Below, piece by piece: positions 8,616-17,160 of a DNA stretch of 64,000 bases. Within the stretch, counting starts at the first letter, position 1; each line of letters begins with the position of its first letter. The translations under genes were made by a program, and so were the position numbers. The DNA comes from Pseudomonas mandelii (GTDB lineage: Bacteria > Pseudomonadota > Gammaproteobacteria > Pseudomonadales > Pseudomonadaceae), in the NCBI RefSeq assembly GCF_900106065.1, contig NZ_LT629796.1:6114501-6178500 (forward strand), read 5' to 3'. The notes below the pieces were generated by a model. It had not been told where the DNA came from. It saw only the letters and a list, made by a program, of their open reading frames with translations, and ran no database searches.

Positions 8616-11600
8616 ATGTTCGAACGCCTGATCCAATTTGCCATCGAGCAGCGCATCATCGTGCTGCTTGCGGTTCTCCTCATGGCCGGCCTCGGTATAG
8701 CCAGCTACCAGAAGCTGCCGATCGACGCCGTTCCCGATATCACCAACGTCCAGGTGCAAATCAACACGGGCGCAGCAGGTTTTTCACCACTGGAAACCGA
8801 GCAGCGCATCACGTTTCCCATCGAAACTGCAATGGCTGGTTTGCCGGCTTTAGAACAAACTCGCTCGCTGTCACGCTCGGGTTTGTCGCAAGTCACAGTG
8901 ATCTTCAAGGAAGGCACTGACCTGTTCTTCGCCCGGCAATTGGTCAACGAACGGTTGCAGGTGGCCAAGGAGCAACTGCCCGAGGGTGTGGAAGCCGTCA
9001 TGGGGCCGATCTCAACCGGTCTGGGTGAAATTTTCCTGTGGACGGTCGAGGCTGAAGAAGGTGCCGTCAAGGAGGACGGCAGTCCCTATACACCGACCGA
9101 CCTGAGGGTGATCCAAGACTGGATCATCAAGCCTCAGCTGCGCAATGTTCCCGGGGTCGCCGAAATTAATACCATTGGCGGGTTCGCCAAGGAGTACCAG
9201 ATTGCGCCCGATCCAAAACGCTTGGCGGCTTACAAGCTGACTCTGACTGACCTTGTAACAGCGCTGGAGCGCAACAACGCCAACGTCGGTGCCGGTTACA
9301 TCGAGCACAGTGGCGAACAGTTACTGATTCGCGCACCTGGCCAAGTAGCGACCACCGACGATATCGCCAATATCGTCATGGCCAACGTCGATGGCACGCC
9401 TATCCGCGTCAAGAACGTCGCAACCGTGGACATCGGCCGTGAATTGCGTACGGGGGCCGCGACCGAAAACGGTCGTGAAGTGGTGCTCGGCACAGTGTTC
9501 ATGCTGATCGGTGAGAACAGCCGCACCGTGGCCCAAGCCGTTGCCAGCAAGCTTGAGCAAATCAACCGCTCACTGCCAAAAGGGGTGGTGGCAGTCACCG
9601 TCTATGACCGTACCAATTTGGTGGACAAGGCAATTGCCACCGTTAAGAAGAACTTGATTGAAGGTGCGATCCTGGTAATCGCGATTCTGTTCCTGTTCCT
9701 TGGCAACATTCGCGCGGCTCTGATCACTGCCATGGTGATCCCGCTCGCGATGCTATTCACATTCACTGGCATGTTTACCAACAAGGTCAGCGCCAACCTG
9801 ATGAGCCTCGGAGCGTTGGACTTCGGCATCATCGTTGATGGCGCGGTGGTCATTGTCGAAAACGCCATCCGTCGTCTGGCCCATGCACAGCAACACCACG
9901 GACGCATCCTCACCCGCTCCGAACGCTTTCACGAAGTGTTCGCGGCGGCCAAGGAAGCACGCCGACCGCTGATTTTCGGCCAGTTGATCATCATGGTCGT
10001 GTACCTGCCGATTTTTGCCCTCACCGGCGTCGAAGGAAAAATGTTTCACCCCATGGCGTTTACTGTGGTGATCGCCTTGCTCGGCGCGATGCTGTTGTCG
10101 GTGACCTTTGTCCCGGCGGCGATTGCGATGTTCGTCACCGGTAAGGTGAAGGAAGAAGAGAACATCATCATGCGTGGCGCTCGTCGGGTGTATGCCCCGG
10201 CGCTGGAATGGGTCATGGGCCATCGATCATTGGCATTCGCCATAGCACTAGGCGTGATTGCAGTGTGCGGTGTGGTCGCCAGTCGAATGGGCAGCGAGTT
10301 TGTGCCGAGTCTCAGTGAAGGGGATTTCGCGTTGCAAGCATTGCGTGTACCAGGTACCAGCCTGACGCAATCGGTAGAAATGCAGCAACGTCTTGAAAAC
10401 CTTGTGTTGGCAAAGGTACCTGAGGTCAAGCGTATGTTTGCTCGTACTGGTACAGCAGAAATTGCCTCCGATCCAATGCCACCCAACATCTCTGACAGCT
10501 ATGTGATGCTCAAGCCGAAGAATCAATGGCCTGATCCGAATAAATCCAGGGAGGCGTTGATAGCCGATATCCAAAAAGCTACAGCTGGAATGCCCGGAAG
10601 CAACTATGAGCTTTCTCAGCCTATTCAATTGCGTTTTAACGAGCTGATTTCAGGTGTGCGCAGTGATGTGGCAGTGAAGGTCTTCGGTGATGACATGGCG
10701 GTCCTTAACAGCACCGCTGCAAAAATTGCTGCGTCCATGCAGAAGATCAATGGTGCCTCCGAGGTCAAAGTCGAGCAAACATCGGGGCTGCCGGTGCTGA
10801 CCATCAACATCGACCGCGACAAAGCCGCGCGTTACGGACTGAACGTTGGCGACGTACAAGACACCATTGCGGTGGCGGTTGGTGGTCGTCAAGCCGGTAC
10901 GATGTATGAGGGAGACCGCCGATTCGATATGGTAGTGCGTTTATCCGACGCCATGCGTAAGGATCTCGAGGGATTGTCCACACTGCTAATCCCGGTACCG
11001 GCGCTGCTTAACAGCAATGCCGATCAGATCGGGTTTATTGCCCTTTCAGAAGTGGCGAGCCTCGATCTGGTGCTGGGACCTAACCAGGTCAGTCGGGAAA
11101 ATGGTAAGCGTCTGGTGATCGTCAGCGCCAACGTGCGTGGGCGGGATATCGGCTCATTTGTACAGGAGGCCAGCAGCGCCATTGATAAAGAGGTGCAGAT
11201 CCCGGCCGGTTATTGGACCAACTGGGGTGGGCAGTTCGAGCAGCTCCAATCCGCTGCCAAGCGACTACAGATTGTCGTCCCGGTGGCCCTGCTCATGGTG
11301 TTCGCACTCTTGTTCATGATGTTCAACAACCTCAAGGATGGCCTATTGGTGTTCACCGGTATTCCATTCGCGTTGACGGGCGGAGTCATGGCGTTGTGGT
11401 TACGTGACATTCCACTGTCGATCTCGGCGGGTGTGGGTTTTATCGCATTGTCGGGCGTAGCGGTGCTGAACGGTCTAGTGATGATTGCTTTCATCCGCAA
11501 CCTTCGAGAAGAGGGACATTCGTTGAGTTCCGCAATCAATGAAGGGGCTCTTACCCGGTTGCGCCCAGTGTTGATGACAGCTCTGGTGGCCTCTCTTGGC

Positions 11601-11783
11601 TTTATTCCGATGGCGCTGGCCACCGGAACGGGGGCAGAGGTCCAGAGACCCCTGGCTACCGTAGTGATCGGGGGCATCCTATCCTCAACTGCGTTGACCC
11701 TGCTGATATTGCCTGCGCTTTATCAATGGGCGCACCGCCGAGACGAGGAAGAAGCCGAAGACGATAAAATAGAAGCCGTATAA
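8616..11783 (+). CDS. czcA: CzcA-like heavy-metal RND efflux pump
   Basis: A 1,055-residue inner-membrane proton antiporter with the usual RND plan: TM1 at the N-terminus, a large periplasmic loop, TM2-7, a second loop, TM8-12. The HME signature DFGIIVDGAVVIVEN places Asp402, Asp408 and Glu415 at exactly the numbers reported for the proton-relay residues of classical CzcA, which points to divalent ions (Co, Zn, Cd) and not to monovalent Cu/Ag pumps. The C-terminus is acidic (RRDEEEAEDDKIEAV). It is the last gene of the czcCBA operon and is followed at once by a strong terminator. Exact metal range cannot be read from the sequence. Confidence 0.96.
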   Translation: MFERLIQFAIEQRIIVLLAVLLMAGLGIASYQKLPIDAVPDITNVQVQINTGAAGFSPLETEQRITFPIETAMAGLPALEQTRSLSRSGLSQVTVIFKEGTDLFFARQLVNERLQVAKEQLPEGVEAVMGPISTGLGEIFLWTVEAEEGAVKEDGSPYTPTDLRVIQDWIIKPQLRNVPGVAEINTIGGFAKEYQIAPDPKRLAAYKLTLTDLVTALERNNANVGAGYIEHSGEQLLIRAPGQVATTDDIANIVMANVDGTPIRVKNVATVDIGRELRTGAATENGREVVLGTVFMLIGENSRTVAQAVASKLEQINRSLPKGVVAVTVYDRTNLVDKAIATVKKNLIEGAILVIAILFLFLGNIRAALITAMVIPLAMLFTFTGMFTNKVSANLMSLGALDFGIIVDGAVVIVENAIRRLAHAQQHHGRILTRSERFHEVFAAAKEARRPLIFGQLIIMVVYLPIFALTGVEGKMFHPMAFTVVIALLGAMLLSVTFVPAAIAMFVTGKVKEEENIIMRGARRVYAPALEWVMGHRSLAFAIALGVIAVCGVVASRMGSEFVPSLSEGDFALQALRVPGTSLTQSVEMQQRLENLVLAKVPEVKRMFARTGTAEIASDPMPPNISDSYVMLKPKNQWPDPNKSREALIADIQKATAGMPGSNYELSQPIQLRFNELISGVRSDVAVKVFGDDMAVLNSTAAKIAASMQKINGASEVKVEQTSGLPVLTINIDRDKAARYGLNVGDVQDTIAVAVGGRQAGTMYEGDRRFDMVVRLSDAMRKDLEGLSTLLIPVPALLNSNADQIGFIALSEVASLDLVLGPNQVSRENGKRLVIVSANVRGRDIGSFVQEASSAIDKEVQIPAGYWTNWGGQFEQLQSAAKRLQIVVPVALLMVFALLFMMFNNLKDGLLVFTGIPFALTGGVMALWLRDIPLSISAGVGFIALSGVAVLNGLVMIAFIRNLREEGHSLSSAINEGALTRLRPVLMTALVASLGFIPMALATGTGAEVQRPLATVVIGGILSSTALTLLILPALYQWAHRRDEEEAEDDKIEAV

Positions 11784-11796
11784 TTCTTTAGTTTTA

Positions 11797-11832
11797 AAAG
11801 CCCACTATCGAGATTCGATAGTGGGCTTTTTT
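11797..11832 (+). terminator. Rho-independent terminator of czcCBA
   Basis: A perfect hairpin with arms AAGCCCACTATCGA and TCGATAGTGGGCTT around a three-base loop, followed by a T run, 14 bases after the czcA stop codon. It is close to ideal. Confidence 0.92.
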
Positions 11833-11842
11833 ATGTGAGCTA

Positions 11843-11882
11843 CATAACGAATCTGTAATCTTGGCGCCACCGTGTTGATAGG
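11843..11882 (+). promoter_or_regulatory. Putative metal-regulator site (copy 2 of 3)
   Basis: The segment CATAACGAATCTGTAAT followed by GCCACCGTGTTGATAGG aligns well with 5883-5921 upstream of czcC. It lies about 45 bases before the small gene at 11927. Downstream, TTCGAATTGATA, GTTAA and TATATGAGGT are shared with the region before 12266, so the two small genes have homologous promoters. Regulator identity is inferred. Confidence 0.5.
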
Positions 11883-11926
11883 TTCGAATTGATACCCTAC
11901 TAGCGTTAACTATATGAGGTGTCAGT

Positions 11927-12124
11927 ATGAAAATTGCTCAAATCTGCGCTCTTGCGGGTGCTTTAATCCTTTCTTCAGTTGCTTTGGCCGAAGGCGGCGG
12001 GGACAGAACCTTCGAAAAAATGATGGCCGCCAAGGACGTGGCAATGGAGAAGTACGCAGCTAAAGAAGGAAAGAGTGAGCCCGTGGTGTCAAGTGATGCT
12101 AAAGATGAGACAGGTGAAATGTAG
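11927..12124 (+). CDS. Small secreted protein, truncated DUF2790-type paralogue
   Basis: A 65-residue protein: signal peptide MKIAQICALAGALILSSVALA, then EGGGDRTFEKMMAAKDVAMEKYAAKEG, clearly homologous to the N-terminal half of the 12266-12598 protein. It lacks the conserved C-terminal part of that family (YGMKVDVVKV, MTYEDS, final Cys), ending instead in an acidic tail. It has its own ribosome binding site (GAGG before the ATG), upstream element and terminator, so it may still be expressed. The role is unknown; co-location with czcCBA and shared promoter sequence suggest a periplasmic accessory of the metal response. Confidence 0.75.
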   Translation: MKIAQICALAGALILSSVALAEGGGDRTFEKMMAAKDVAMEKYAAKEGKSEPVVSSDAKDETGEM

Positions 12125-12138
12125 TGGTACTGCGTATA

Positions 12139-12173
12139 AAAAAACCGCTTCCGGTTTCCGGTGGCGGTTTTTT
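12139..12173 (+). terminator. Rho-independent terminator after the small gene
   Basis: AAAAACCGC and GCGGTTTTTT form a stem around a short C/G-rich loop, 15-50 bases after the stop codon at 12124. Confidence 0.8.
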
Positions 12174-12181
12174 ACGGCTTT

Positions 12182-12221
12182 ATTACACATTCGTAACCTA
12201 GGCGCTATGCCATCGCAATGT
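12182..12221 (+). promoter_or_regulatory. Putative metal-regulator site (copy 3 of 3)
   Basis: TTACACATTCGTAAC is an inverted repeat (TTAC, six bases, GTAA), followed by CTAGGCGC, and sits in the same position relative to the downstream gene as 11843-11882. The following TTCGAATTGATA and TATATGAGGTA are shared with copy 2. It is the most symmetrical of the three sites. Confidence 0.45.
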
Positions 12222-12265
12222 TCGAATTGATATCCTTGTAACAGTTAATATATGAGGTACTAGAT

Positions 12266-12598
12266 ATGAAGTGCATGAACATTGTTACTTTCGCTGGAGC
12301 TCTGACGTTATCCTCTCTCGTATTGGCGGAAGGGGGAGGAGACAAAGCCTTTGAAAAAATGATGGCGGCTAATGCTAAAGCCATGGAGCAGTATGCAATT
12401 AGCCAGGGGAAAAGCGCCCCTGTGGCGAAAGAATACGAGTACGGGATGAAGGTGGATGTTGTAAAGGTGATCAGTGTGGTGCGGCCTGCAAAAGTCTGCG
12501 CAGTGGTGCCCGCCGCAATGACCTATGAAGATTCAAAAGGGCAGCTAAATACAATTAGGTACACTGTGGCTGGAGAGTGTCGCCAACGAGGTGGCTAG
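12266..12598 (+). CDS. DUF2790 family small periplasmic protein
   Basis: A 110-residue protein with signal peptide (MKCMNIVTFAGALTLSSLVLA), a short Gly-rich and helical part (EGGGDKAFEKMMAANAKAM), then the DUF2790 core: EYGMKVDVVKVISV, a Cys-containing VCAVVPAAMTYEDSKG and a Cys near the end. A GAGG box precedes the ATG. Family members are small periplasmic proteins of Pseudomonas, often next to copper or zinc response genes; the biochemical role is not established. It follows czcCBA and the truncated paralogue and shares an upstream element with both. It is the only complete copy of three in this window. Confidence 0.85.
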   Translation: MKCMNIVTFAGALTLSSLVLAEGGGDKAFEKMMAANAKAMEQYAISQGKSAPVAKEYEYGMKVDVVKVISVVRPAKVCAVVPAAMTYEDSKGQLNTIRYTVAGECRQRGG

Positions 12599-12691
12599 CA
12601 GCTATGCTGCTGTCAGAGGGATTCATAACGCTCAATTAACCTCAACAGTTAGAGGGGTCGGGCGTTTTTTATATGCTCGTGTTTTAACCGA

Positions 12692-12763
12692 TCGAGTAGG
12701 AGGCGGATTTACATCCGCCGTCCTCTCACACCACCGTACGTACGGATCCGTATACGGCGGTTC
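12692..12763 (-). ncRNA. Group II intron domains V and VI
   Basis: On the minus strand, GAACCGCCGTATACGGATCC and CGTACGTACGGTGGT pair to form the short domain V hairpin, immediately followed by a second hairpin with arms GGCGGAT/ATCCGCC ending in TACTCGAT. Spacing and sequence match the conserved 3' end of bacterial group II introns. The reverse transcriptase stop codon overlaps the start of domain V. Confidence 0.75.
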
Positions 12764-13370
12764 AAGCTATGCGGTTAAGCCGGTTTATCGTATCCAGTAC
12801 CGAGACTAGTCCAAGTTGATCCCATAGTTTCTTCGGCAATGCCTGATTCATATGAGATGCCCCTGAGCTCCACCATGGGCCACGACCATTGAACGCTGAT
12901 ATGCAGGCGCGCGCTTCGCTAAGCCCCAGGCGCATCAAGTTACGCGCCCTCGTTGAGGGCTGCTTCCATTGACGCCAGACGACGCAGCGAAGCTTGCGAC
13001 GCACCCAGCCGTCAATTTCCTCAAGTGGCCGTTTGCTTTGACTTAGCTTGAAGTAGCCTGCCCAGCCACGCAGCACTGGGTTTATCCGCTCGATGACACT
13101 CGCCATCTTGTGGCCCCGCGCTCCGCGCAGCAGCTCTCTGAGCCGGTCGCGCAAGCGACGCAAGCTCATCGTTGCCACTCGTAAGCGTGGCTGTCGATGC
13201 CAGCTCATCCCATAGCCCAAGTAATCACACATCCACGACCCGGCTACTCGGCTCTTTTCCCGGTTCAGCGTCAGTTTCAGGCGCTGCCTCAGGAATCGCT
13301 CAACGCTGGCCATCACCCGCTCACCTGCGCGACGACTGCGCACATAAATGTTCGCATCGTCGGCATAGCG

Positions 13371-13378
13371 TACGAAAC
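13371..13378. repeat. 8-bp target site duplication, left copy
   Basis: TACGAAAC directly outside the left inverted repeat of the IS66-family element; the identical octamer is at 15886-15893. Eight-base duplications are characteristic of the IS66 family. Confidence 0.95.
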
Positions 13379-13408
13379 GTAAGCGCTCCATGAACCCCGC
13401 ATTCAAAG
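13379..13408 (+). repeat. IS66-family left terminal inverted repeat
   Basis: Begins GTAAGCGCTCCATGAACCCC and matches the reverse complement of 15856-15885 with one mismatch over 30 bases. Confidence 0.93.
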
Positions 13409-13479
13409 TTACCACCTGATCCCAGACGCGGTGCCCCGTATATTTCTCTACCTGTGGCACATAAATAGCTCACCTACCA

Positions 13480-13760
13480 TTTTGCTGGCATAAGAATGCC
13501 AATGTTTGGCTATTTTAGTGGCACAAAAATGCCAAAGTTTGGTTATTTCAGTGGCATAAAAATGCCAAGGCCAGGTATTTCAGGTGGCACAAAAGATGGG
13601 CCCTATTTCTGTGGTATTTAAGTGCCATTCAAATGCCACATAAATGCCACGAAAATGGAGAAGTACGCCCCATCTGTGCTCATGTGAGCCATTTTTGACC
13701 TGTACCAGGGGTAGGACTATTTTTGTACCGGGGGTAGGATTTTCCGTTTTTACAGGGCTT
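13480..13760. repeat. Repeat-rich non-coding block inside the IS
   Basis: Several roughly 33-base units contain the hairpin TGGCA-N5/6-TGCCA (for example TGGCACAAAAATGCCA and TGGCATAAAAATGCCA) followed by TTTGGTTATTTCAG-like spacers. Next come two copies of a GTACCxGGGGTAGGA motif near 13700-13735. No open frame in it looks like a gene. It may be the remnant end of another mobile element (clustered repeats at the termini of IS21-type elements are one possibility) or a regulatory or passenger sequence. Confidence 0.5.
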
Positions 13761-13879
13761 TGGAGGCCCAAAAAACGTACCGAGTCTATTACGTGTTGAG
13801 TGGATTTGGCGGTACAGCAAAGGATATCGAAAGGTCTCGATAGCGTACGATCCACCCCCCCCCCACGATAGGGTCAGGC

Positions 13880-15424
13880 TTAACGTCGTATCTCTGGCGA
13901 ACAGTTCCACGGCAGCAGCGCTTCATAATCCGCGACCGACTGCGCATGTGGTAACTGCTCCAGTACGTGGCGTAGCCACGTATAAGGCTCTTGGCCGTTG
14001 ACCTTGGCGGTCTCCACCAGGCTGTAGATCTGAGCACTGGCGGTAGCGCCTTTGGGCGTGTCGCTGAACAGCCACGCCTTACGACCGATAACGAACGGTT
14101 TTATCGCCCGTTCGGCCGCATTGTTGTCGATCGGTAAAAAGCCGGCTTCCACGTACCGCTCCAGCCGGTTCCAGTTGTTGGCAAGATAGTTAACAGCCTT
14201 GCCCAGCACACTTTGTGGCGTGACTTGGGGCTGCGTTTTCTCCAACCAGCTTTTCAACTGAGCCAGGATCGGTACGCTCTTTTGCTGACGGCCGATTAAA
14301 CGCTGTTCATCATCGCTGTCCTTGAGCTCGCGCTCGATGCCATACAGCTTGTTGATCATTGTTAGGGCGATATCGGCACGTCCCGTCTTGCCCTTCGGCT
14401 GCACTTTCTGAGCCTCGACCAACTTGCGGCGCGCATGGGCCATGCAGGCCAGCCGTTCAACCCCCGGCTGCAACGCCAAGGCGTTATAGCCCGCGTAATC
14501 ATCGGTCATCACATAGCCGCGATAACTTTCCAGCAGACGCAACGGAACCTCCTGCGCACGGCTGGACGTGTAGTCGAACAACACGACTTTACGATCTGGC
14601 GGACCGCTGGTTTGTACCCACATCCAGGATTGGCTGGTCGGGTCTCGACCTGGCTCTTTCAATACTTGAACACGGGTTTCATCGCAATGGATCACCGGGC
14701 TTTCCAGTAATCGGTCGCGCATTAGGTTCAGCAGTGGCTGAAAGTGTTCGCTGCACTGCATCACCCAGCGCGCCAGTGTTTGCCTTGGTATATCGATACC
14801 GTGTCGACTTAACACCGTCTCGAAACGATGCAGCGGCAAGCCGTCGACGTACTTGGTGGTCAGCAACATGGCCAGAACGCTCGGGCTGGCCATGCTCTTT
14901 TCGATCAGTTGAGCCGGTTTGTCGGCGGTGACCGGTGCCGTTTCGCAGCCACGGCAACCGTAAACCTTGCGGATATGTTTGATGACACGGATCTGCATCG
15001 GCACGATATCCAGCTGTTCGCTGACTTCTTCGCTGATCACATGCTTGCGGCAACCGCAGGCACAGGTCAGTTCGTGCTCGGGCAGTTCGTGGATGACTTC
15101 GATACGCGGCAGATCGGCCGACAGAGGCTTGCGCTTGCCGCGACGTGGCGCCGGAGCCACAACTTCTTCGTCAGCGTCGCCGACGGAAGGCATCGGCTCG
15201 CTTTCGGGCTCGTTGAACAGCGCCAATTGCGGGGTATTGGGTTCAACGGTCTGCTCAGATTTACGATTGAACAGGCGGTCGCGCAGCAGCTTGATCTGTT
15301 CTTTCAGATCGACGATATGAGTCTGGTATGCCTCAGCCGTAACCTGCTGACGGCTGAGCGCCTCAAGCAACATTTGCTTGAGCAGAACAGGGTCATCTGG
15401 GAGGTCTTCGGGCATTAAATTCAT
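13880..15424 (-). CDS. tnpC: IS66 family transposase TnpC
   Basis: A 514-residue transposase, intact. It has an N-terminal coiled coil (residues ~10-60), a zinc-binding Cys cluster (CACGC ... CRGC, residues ~125-170), and the DDE catalytic domain: first Asp in [10 protein letters not shown], second in [11 protein letters not shown], Glu in [20 protein letters not shown]-terminal IS66 segment ends it ([14 protein letters not shown]). It catalyses cut and strand transfer at the element ends. TnpB lies 17 bases upstream. Confidence 0.95.
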   Translation of the reverse strand: MNLMPEDLPDDPVLLKQMLLEALSRQQVTAEAYQTHIVDLKEQIKLLRDRLFNRKSEQTVEPNTPQLALFNEPESEPMPSVGDADEEVVAPAPRRGKRKPLSADLPRIEVIHELPEHELTCACGCRKHVISEEVSEQLDIVPMQIRVIKHIRKVYGCRGCETAPVTADKPAQLIEKSMASPSVLAMLLTTKYVDGLPLHRFETVLSRHGIDIPRQTLARWVMQCSEHFQPLLNLMRDRLLESPVIHCDETRVQVLKEPGRDPTSQSWMWVQTSGPPDRKVVLFDYTSSRAQEVPLRLLESYRGYVMTDDYAGYNALALQPGVERLACMAHARRKLVEAQKVQPKGKTGRADIALTMINKLYGIERELKDSDDEQRLIGRQQKSVPILAQLKSWLEKTQPQVTPQSVLGKAVNYLANNWNRLERYVEAGFLPIDNNAAERAIKPFVIGRKAWLFSDTPKGATASAQIYSLVETAKVNGQEPYTWLRHVLEQLPHAQSVADYEALLPWNCSPEIRR

Positions 15425-15440
15425 GCCCGGATTATACCGG

Positions 15441-15800
15441 TCAGGCGACGAATCTTGGAGTCAAAACTTGATGAGGGCGGTTGCGCCACAGGTCAAAACC
15501 GTCGAGCAGCCAGTTCAGCTCCTGAACCGTCAACACGATGGCCTCGTCGGCGGCATCGGGTGATGTTTTAAAACGCTCAGACTCCAAGCGCTTAAGCCAA
15601 AGGCAGAAGCCATTGCGCTCCCAGTAGAGGATTTTCACCCGGTTACGGTGGCGATTCAGGAATACAAAAAGCACGGGGTCGAACACCGCCACTTTTATGT
15701 CCAGCTCGACCAGCGCAGCGAGGCCATCAATGGACTTTCTGAAGTCCACGGGCTTGGGGTAGAGATAAACTTTTTGAACTTTGGCGTCGGGTCGCATCAT
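15441..15800 (-). CDS. tnpB: IS66 family accessory protein TnpB (Orf2)
   Basis: I place the start at the ATG at 15800 (119 residues) because an AGGAGG box lies ten bases upstream; the frame is open to 15845. The protein shows the TnpB signature [40 protein letters not shown] and [12 protein letters not shown]. TnpB is required for transposition of several IS66 elements, though its exact activity is unknown. The usual tnpA in front of it is missing. Confidence 0.92.
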   Translation of the reverse strand: MMRPDAKVQKVYLYPKPVDFRKSIDGLAALVELDIKVAVFDPVLFVFLNRHRNRVKILYWERNGFCLWLKRLESERFKTSPDAADEAIVLTVQELNWLLDGFDLWRNRPHQVLTPRFVA

Positions 15801-15855
15801 GACGAGCTGGCCTCCTGAGAGAATCGGGAGCACAGCATCCGGCATCAGCTAAGCG

Positions 15856-15885
15856 CTTTGAATGTGGGGTTCATGGAGCGCTTAC
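15856..15885 (-). repeat. IS66-family right terminal inverted repeat
   Basis: Reverse complement of this segment begins GTAAGCGCTCCATGAACCCC and matches the left end at 29 of 30 positions. Confidence 0.93.
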
Positions 15886-15893
15886 TACGAAAC
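15886..15893. repeat. 8-bp target site duplication, right copy
   Basis: TACGAAAC, identical to 13371-13378, directly outside the right end of the IS. Confidence 0.95.
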
Positions 15894-16659
15894 GATGGCC
15901 CCGTCGTTCTAGCTCGTGGTCGAGTTCGTTGAGCAGAATGTTCGACAGCAACGGCGAGAGCGGGCCGCCTTGCGGCGTCCCTTCCTGCCGTCGGCTGACG
16001 AGTCCACCTGACATCGTTCCCGCTTCGAGATAGCGACGGATCAGCGTGAGCACACGTTTATCTTCGATTTGACGCTCGATGTAGGCCATCAGCACGTCGT
16101 GGTTGACCCGATCAAAGAACTTCTCAAGATCGAGTTCCACGCAGCAGCGATGACCCGCCGCCACGTGGGCACGGGCAGTTTCGATGGCTTGGTGAGCACT
16201 TCTACCCGGACGGAAGCCGTAGCTGTAATCCGAGAACAGAGGGTCGAAGATCGGCGTGAGCTGTTGCAGCAGAGCCTGTTGGATCAGGCGATCCACGACG
16301 CTGGGGATACCCAGCTGCCTTGTCCCGCCTTTGGGCTTGGGGATTTCGACGGCACGTACACCTTGCGGGTGGTACTCGCCTGCCAACAACCGAGCCTTGA
16401 GGGTCGGCCAATACTGTTTCACGTAGCCTGACAAATGCTCGACCGTCATGCCATCGGCACCCGGCGCGCCTTTGTTGCTGACTACGCGTTGGTACGCACG
16501 TCTGAGGTTGGCGGGTGCAAGCACCCGCTCCATCAGCGTGTCCGGCTCCGCGTTCGTCCACGTCACAGACGCCGCCGATACCTGTGCGCTGTCAGCCGTC
16601 ATCCTCGGATACTGTCCGGGACTCGGAGTAACAGTCTTCTCTTGGAGAAATTTCTGCAT

Positions 16660-17125
16660 TTCGGTATTCAACGAGACTTTGACGCCTACTGGCGGCATAA
16701 CTTGTTCGGCCCTTGGTGACGCGGTTATCCGCCACTTACTACGGCCTCGGCTGACTTCTGCACGTTCATCCCGTCGCCTCTCGACGCTCGGTAGCACTGT
16801 GGCAAACGTGCAGATCTCCCAGGGTAATTCGCGCGACCTTCCTGCTTATGCCTGTCGGATCTACGTCGCAGCGTCCCGTGCAAGTATTGGGCTTTAGGGA
16901 AACACGCCCCTTTACCCCGCTGCGCCGCCTCTATCCGCTTGCTGTTCGTCAGGCCAGCATTTTGCCTCGGGCTTCCTTCAGATTCGCGGTCACCCGCGAC
17001 ACCCTTGCCTCTGGCTAACACTTCCCCTTGCCGGGTGTGTAGAGGACTTTCACCTCCAAGTCACCAGCGAGGCCACCACAGCCAAGCTGGTTGCGCTTGC
17101 GCGCAACGCGCCATGCCTGGCGCAC
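16660..17125 (-). ncRNA. Group II intron 5' structured region (domains I-IV)
   Basis: About 465 bases on the minus strand between the presumed intron start (GTGCGCC at 17125) and the reverse transcriptase start. It is GC-rich with many local inverted repeats (for example GGCATGGCGCG close to the start and GGTGTCGCGGGTGACCGCG) and holds no convincing gene. It corresponds to the catalytic RNA upstream of the protein frame. Confidence 0.65.
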
Positions 17126-17128
17126 GCA

Positions 17129-17160
17129 TAAAAAAGACGTCCCGAGGGACGTCTTAAAAA
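17129..17160 (-). terminator. Terminator hairpin used as group II intron insertion site
   Basis: On the minus strand AAGACGTCCC-TCG-GGACGTCTT is followed by a T run and, four bases on, by the intron start. Class C introns characteristically insert just downstream of such terminators. The next gene upstream on that strand is the porin at 17408, whose transcript this hairpin may end, although about 250 bases separate them. The stem is symmetrical and could also act on the other strand. Confidence 0.8.

Larger units (their letters stand above)
13379..15885 (-). mobile_element. IS66-family insertion sequence (tnpB + tnpC, no tnpA)
   Basis: 2,507 bases bounded by inverted repeats that match at 29 of 30 positions (13379-13408 and 15856-15885, both reading GTAAGCGCTCCATGAACCCC from the ends) and by an 8-base target duplication. 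It carries tnpB and tnpC on the minus strand but no tnpA: tnpB starts about 85 bases from the right end. About 500 bases at the left end (13379-13879) are non-coding and rich in short hairpin repeats. It sits inside the reverse transcriptase frame of the group II intron. The perfect duplication and open frames suggest a fairly recent insertion. Confidence 0.95.
12762..16659 (-). pseudogene. Group II intron reverse transcriptase/maturase, split by an IS66-family element
   Basis: The N-terminal part (16659 down to 15886) carries RT motifs: LQEKTV near the start, GAPGADGMTVE, IPKPKGGTRQLGIPSVVDR, YGFRPGRSAH, ELDLEKFFDRVNHD, GTPQGGPLSPLLSN. The C-terminal part (13378 down to 12762) resumes at FVRYADDANIYVRS (catalytic YADD) and includes the maturase X domain. 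Removing the IS and one 8-base duplicate rejoins ...RGHRFVRYADD... in frame and gives about 460 codons, the usual size for endonuclease-less class C intron proteins. The start at 16659 (MQKFLQEK) is a choice; the frame is open further upstream. As it stands no functional enzyme is encoded. Confidence 0.9.
12691..17125 (-). mobile_element. Group II intron (bacterial class C type), interrupted by an IS66-family element
   Basis: Read on the minus strand, the intron appears to begin at 17125 with GTGCGCC (GUGYG-type start) just downstream of a terminator hairpin, and ends at 12691 with CTCCTACTCGAT. Between are a ~450-base structured leader, a reverse transcriptase reading frame, and 3' domains V (about 12731-12763, with a CCGCC motif consistent with the CGC triad of class C introns) and VI (about 12692-12720). 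Insertion after a Rho-independent terminator and lack of an endonuclease domain also fit class C. Without the IS and one target duplicate the intron would be about 1,920 bases. Boundaries were assigned by eye. Confidence 0.82.

Noticed and set aside
12599..12690. Terminator for the DUF2790 gene (CCTC-N8-GAGG followed by GGGCGTTTTTT)
   Set aside because: Stem of only four pairs directly visible; too weak to call, although the T run is suggestive.
13480..13660. CRISPR-like array suggested by regularly spaced hairpin repeats
   Set aside because: Repeats are imperfect, spacers are themselves similar, there are no cas genes, and the block lies inside an IS66-family element.
13849..13865. Run of about eleven C bases near the tnpC end
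   Set aside because: Could be a phase-variable tract, but it lies after the tnpC stop codon and no gene reads through it.
16448..16897. 149-codon plus-strand frame opposite the intron reverse transcriptase
   Set aside because: Antisense to clear RT motifs and to structured intron RNA; no homology recognised.
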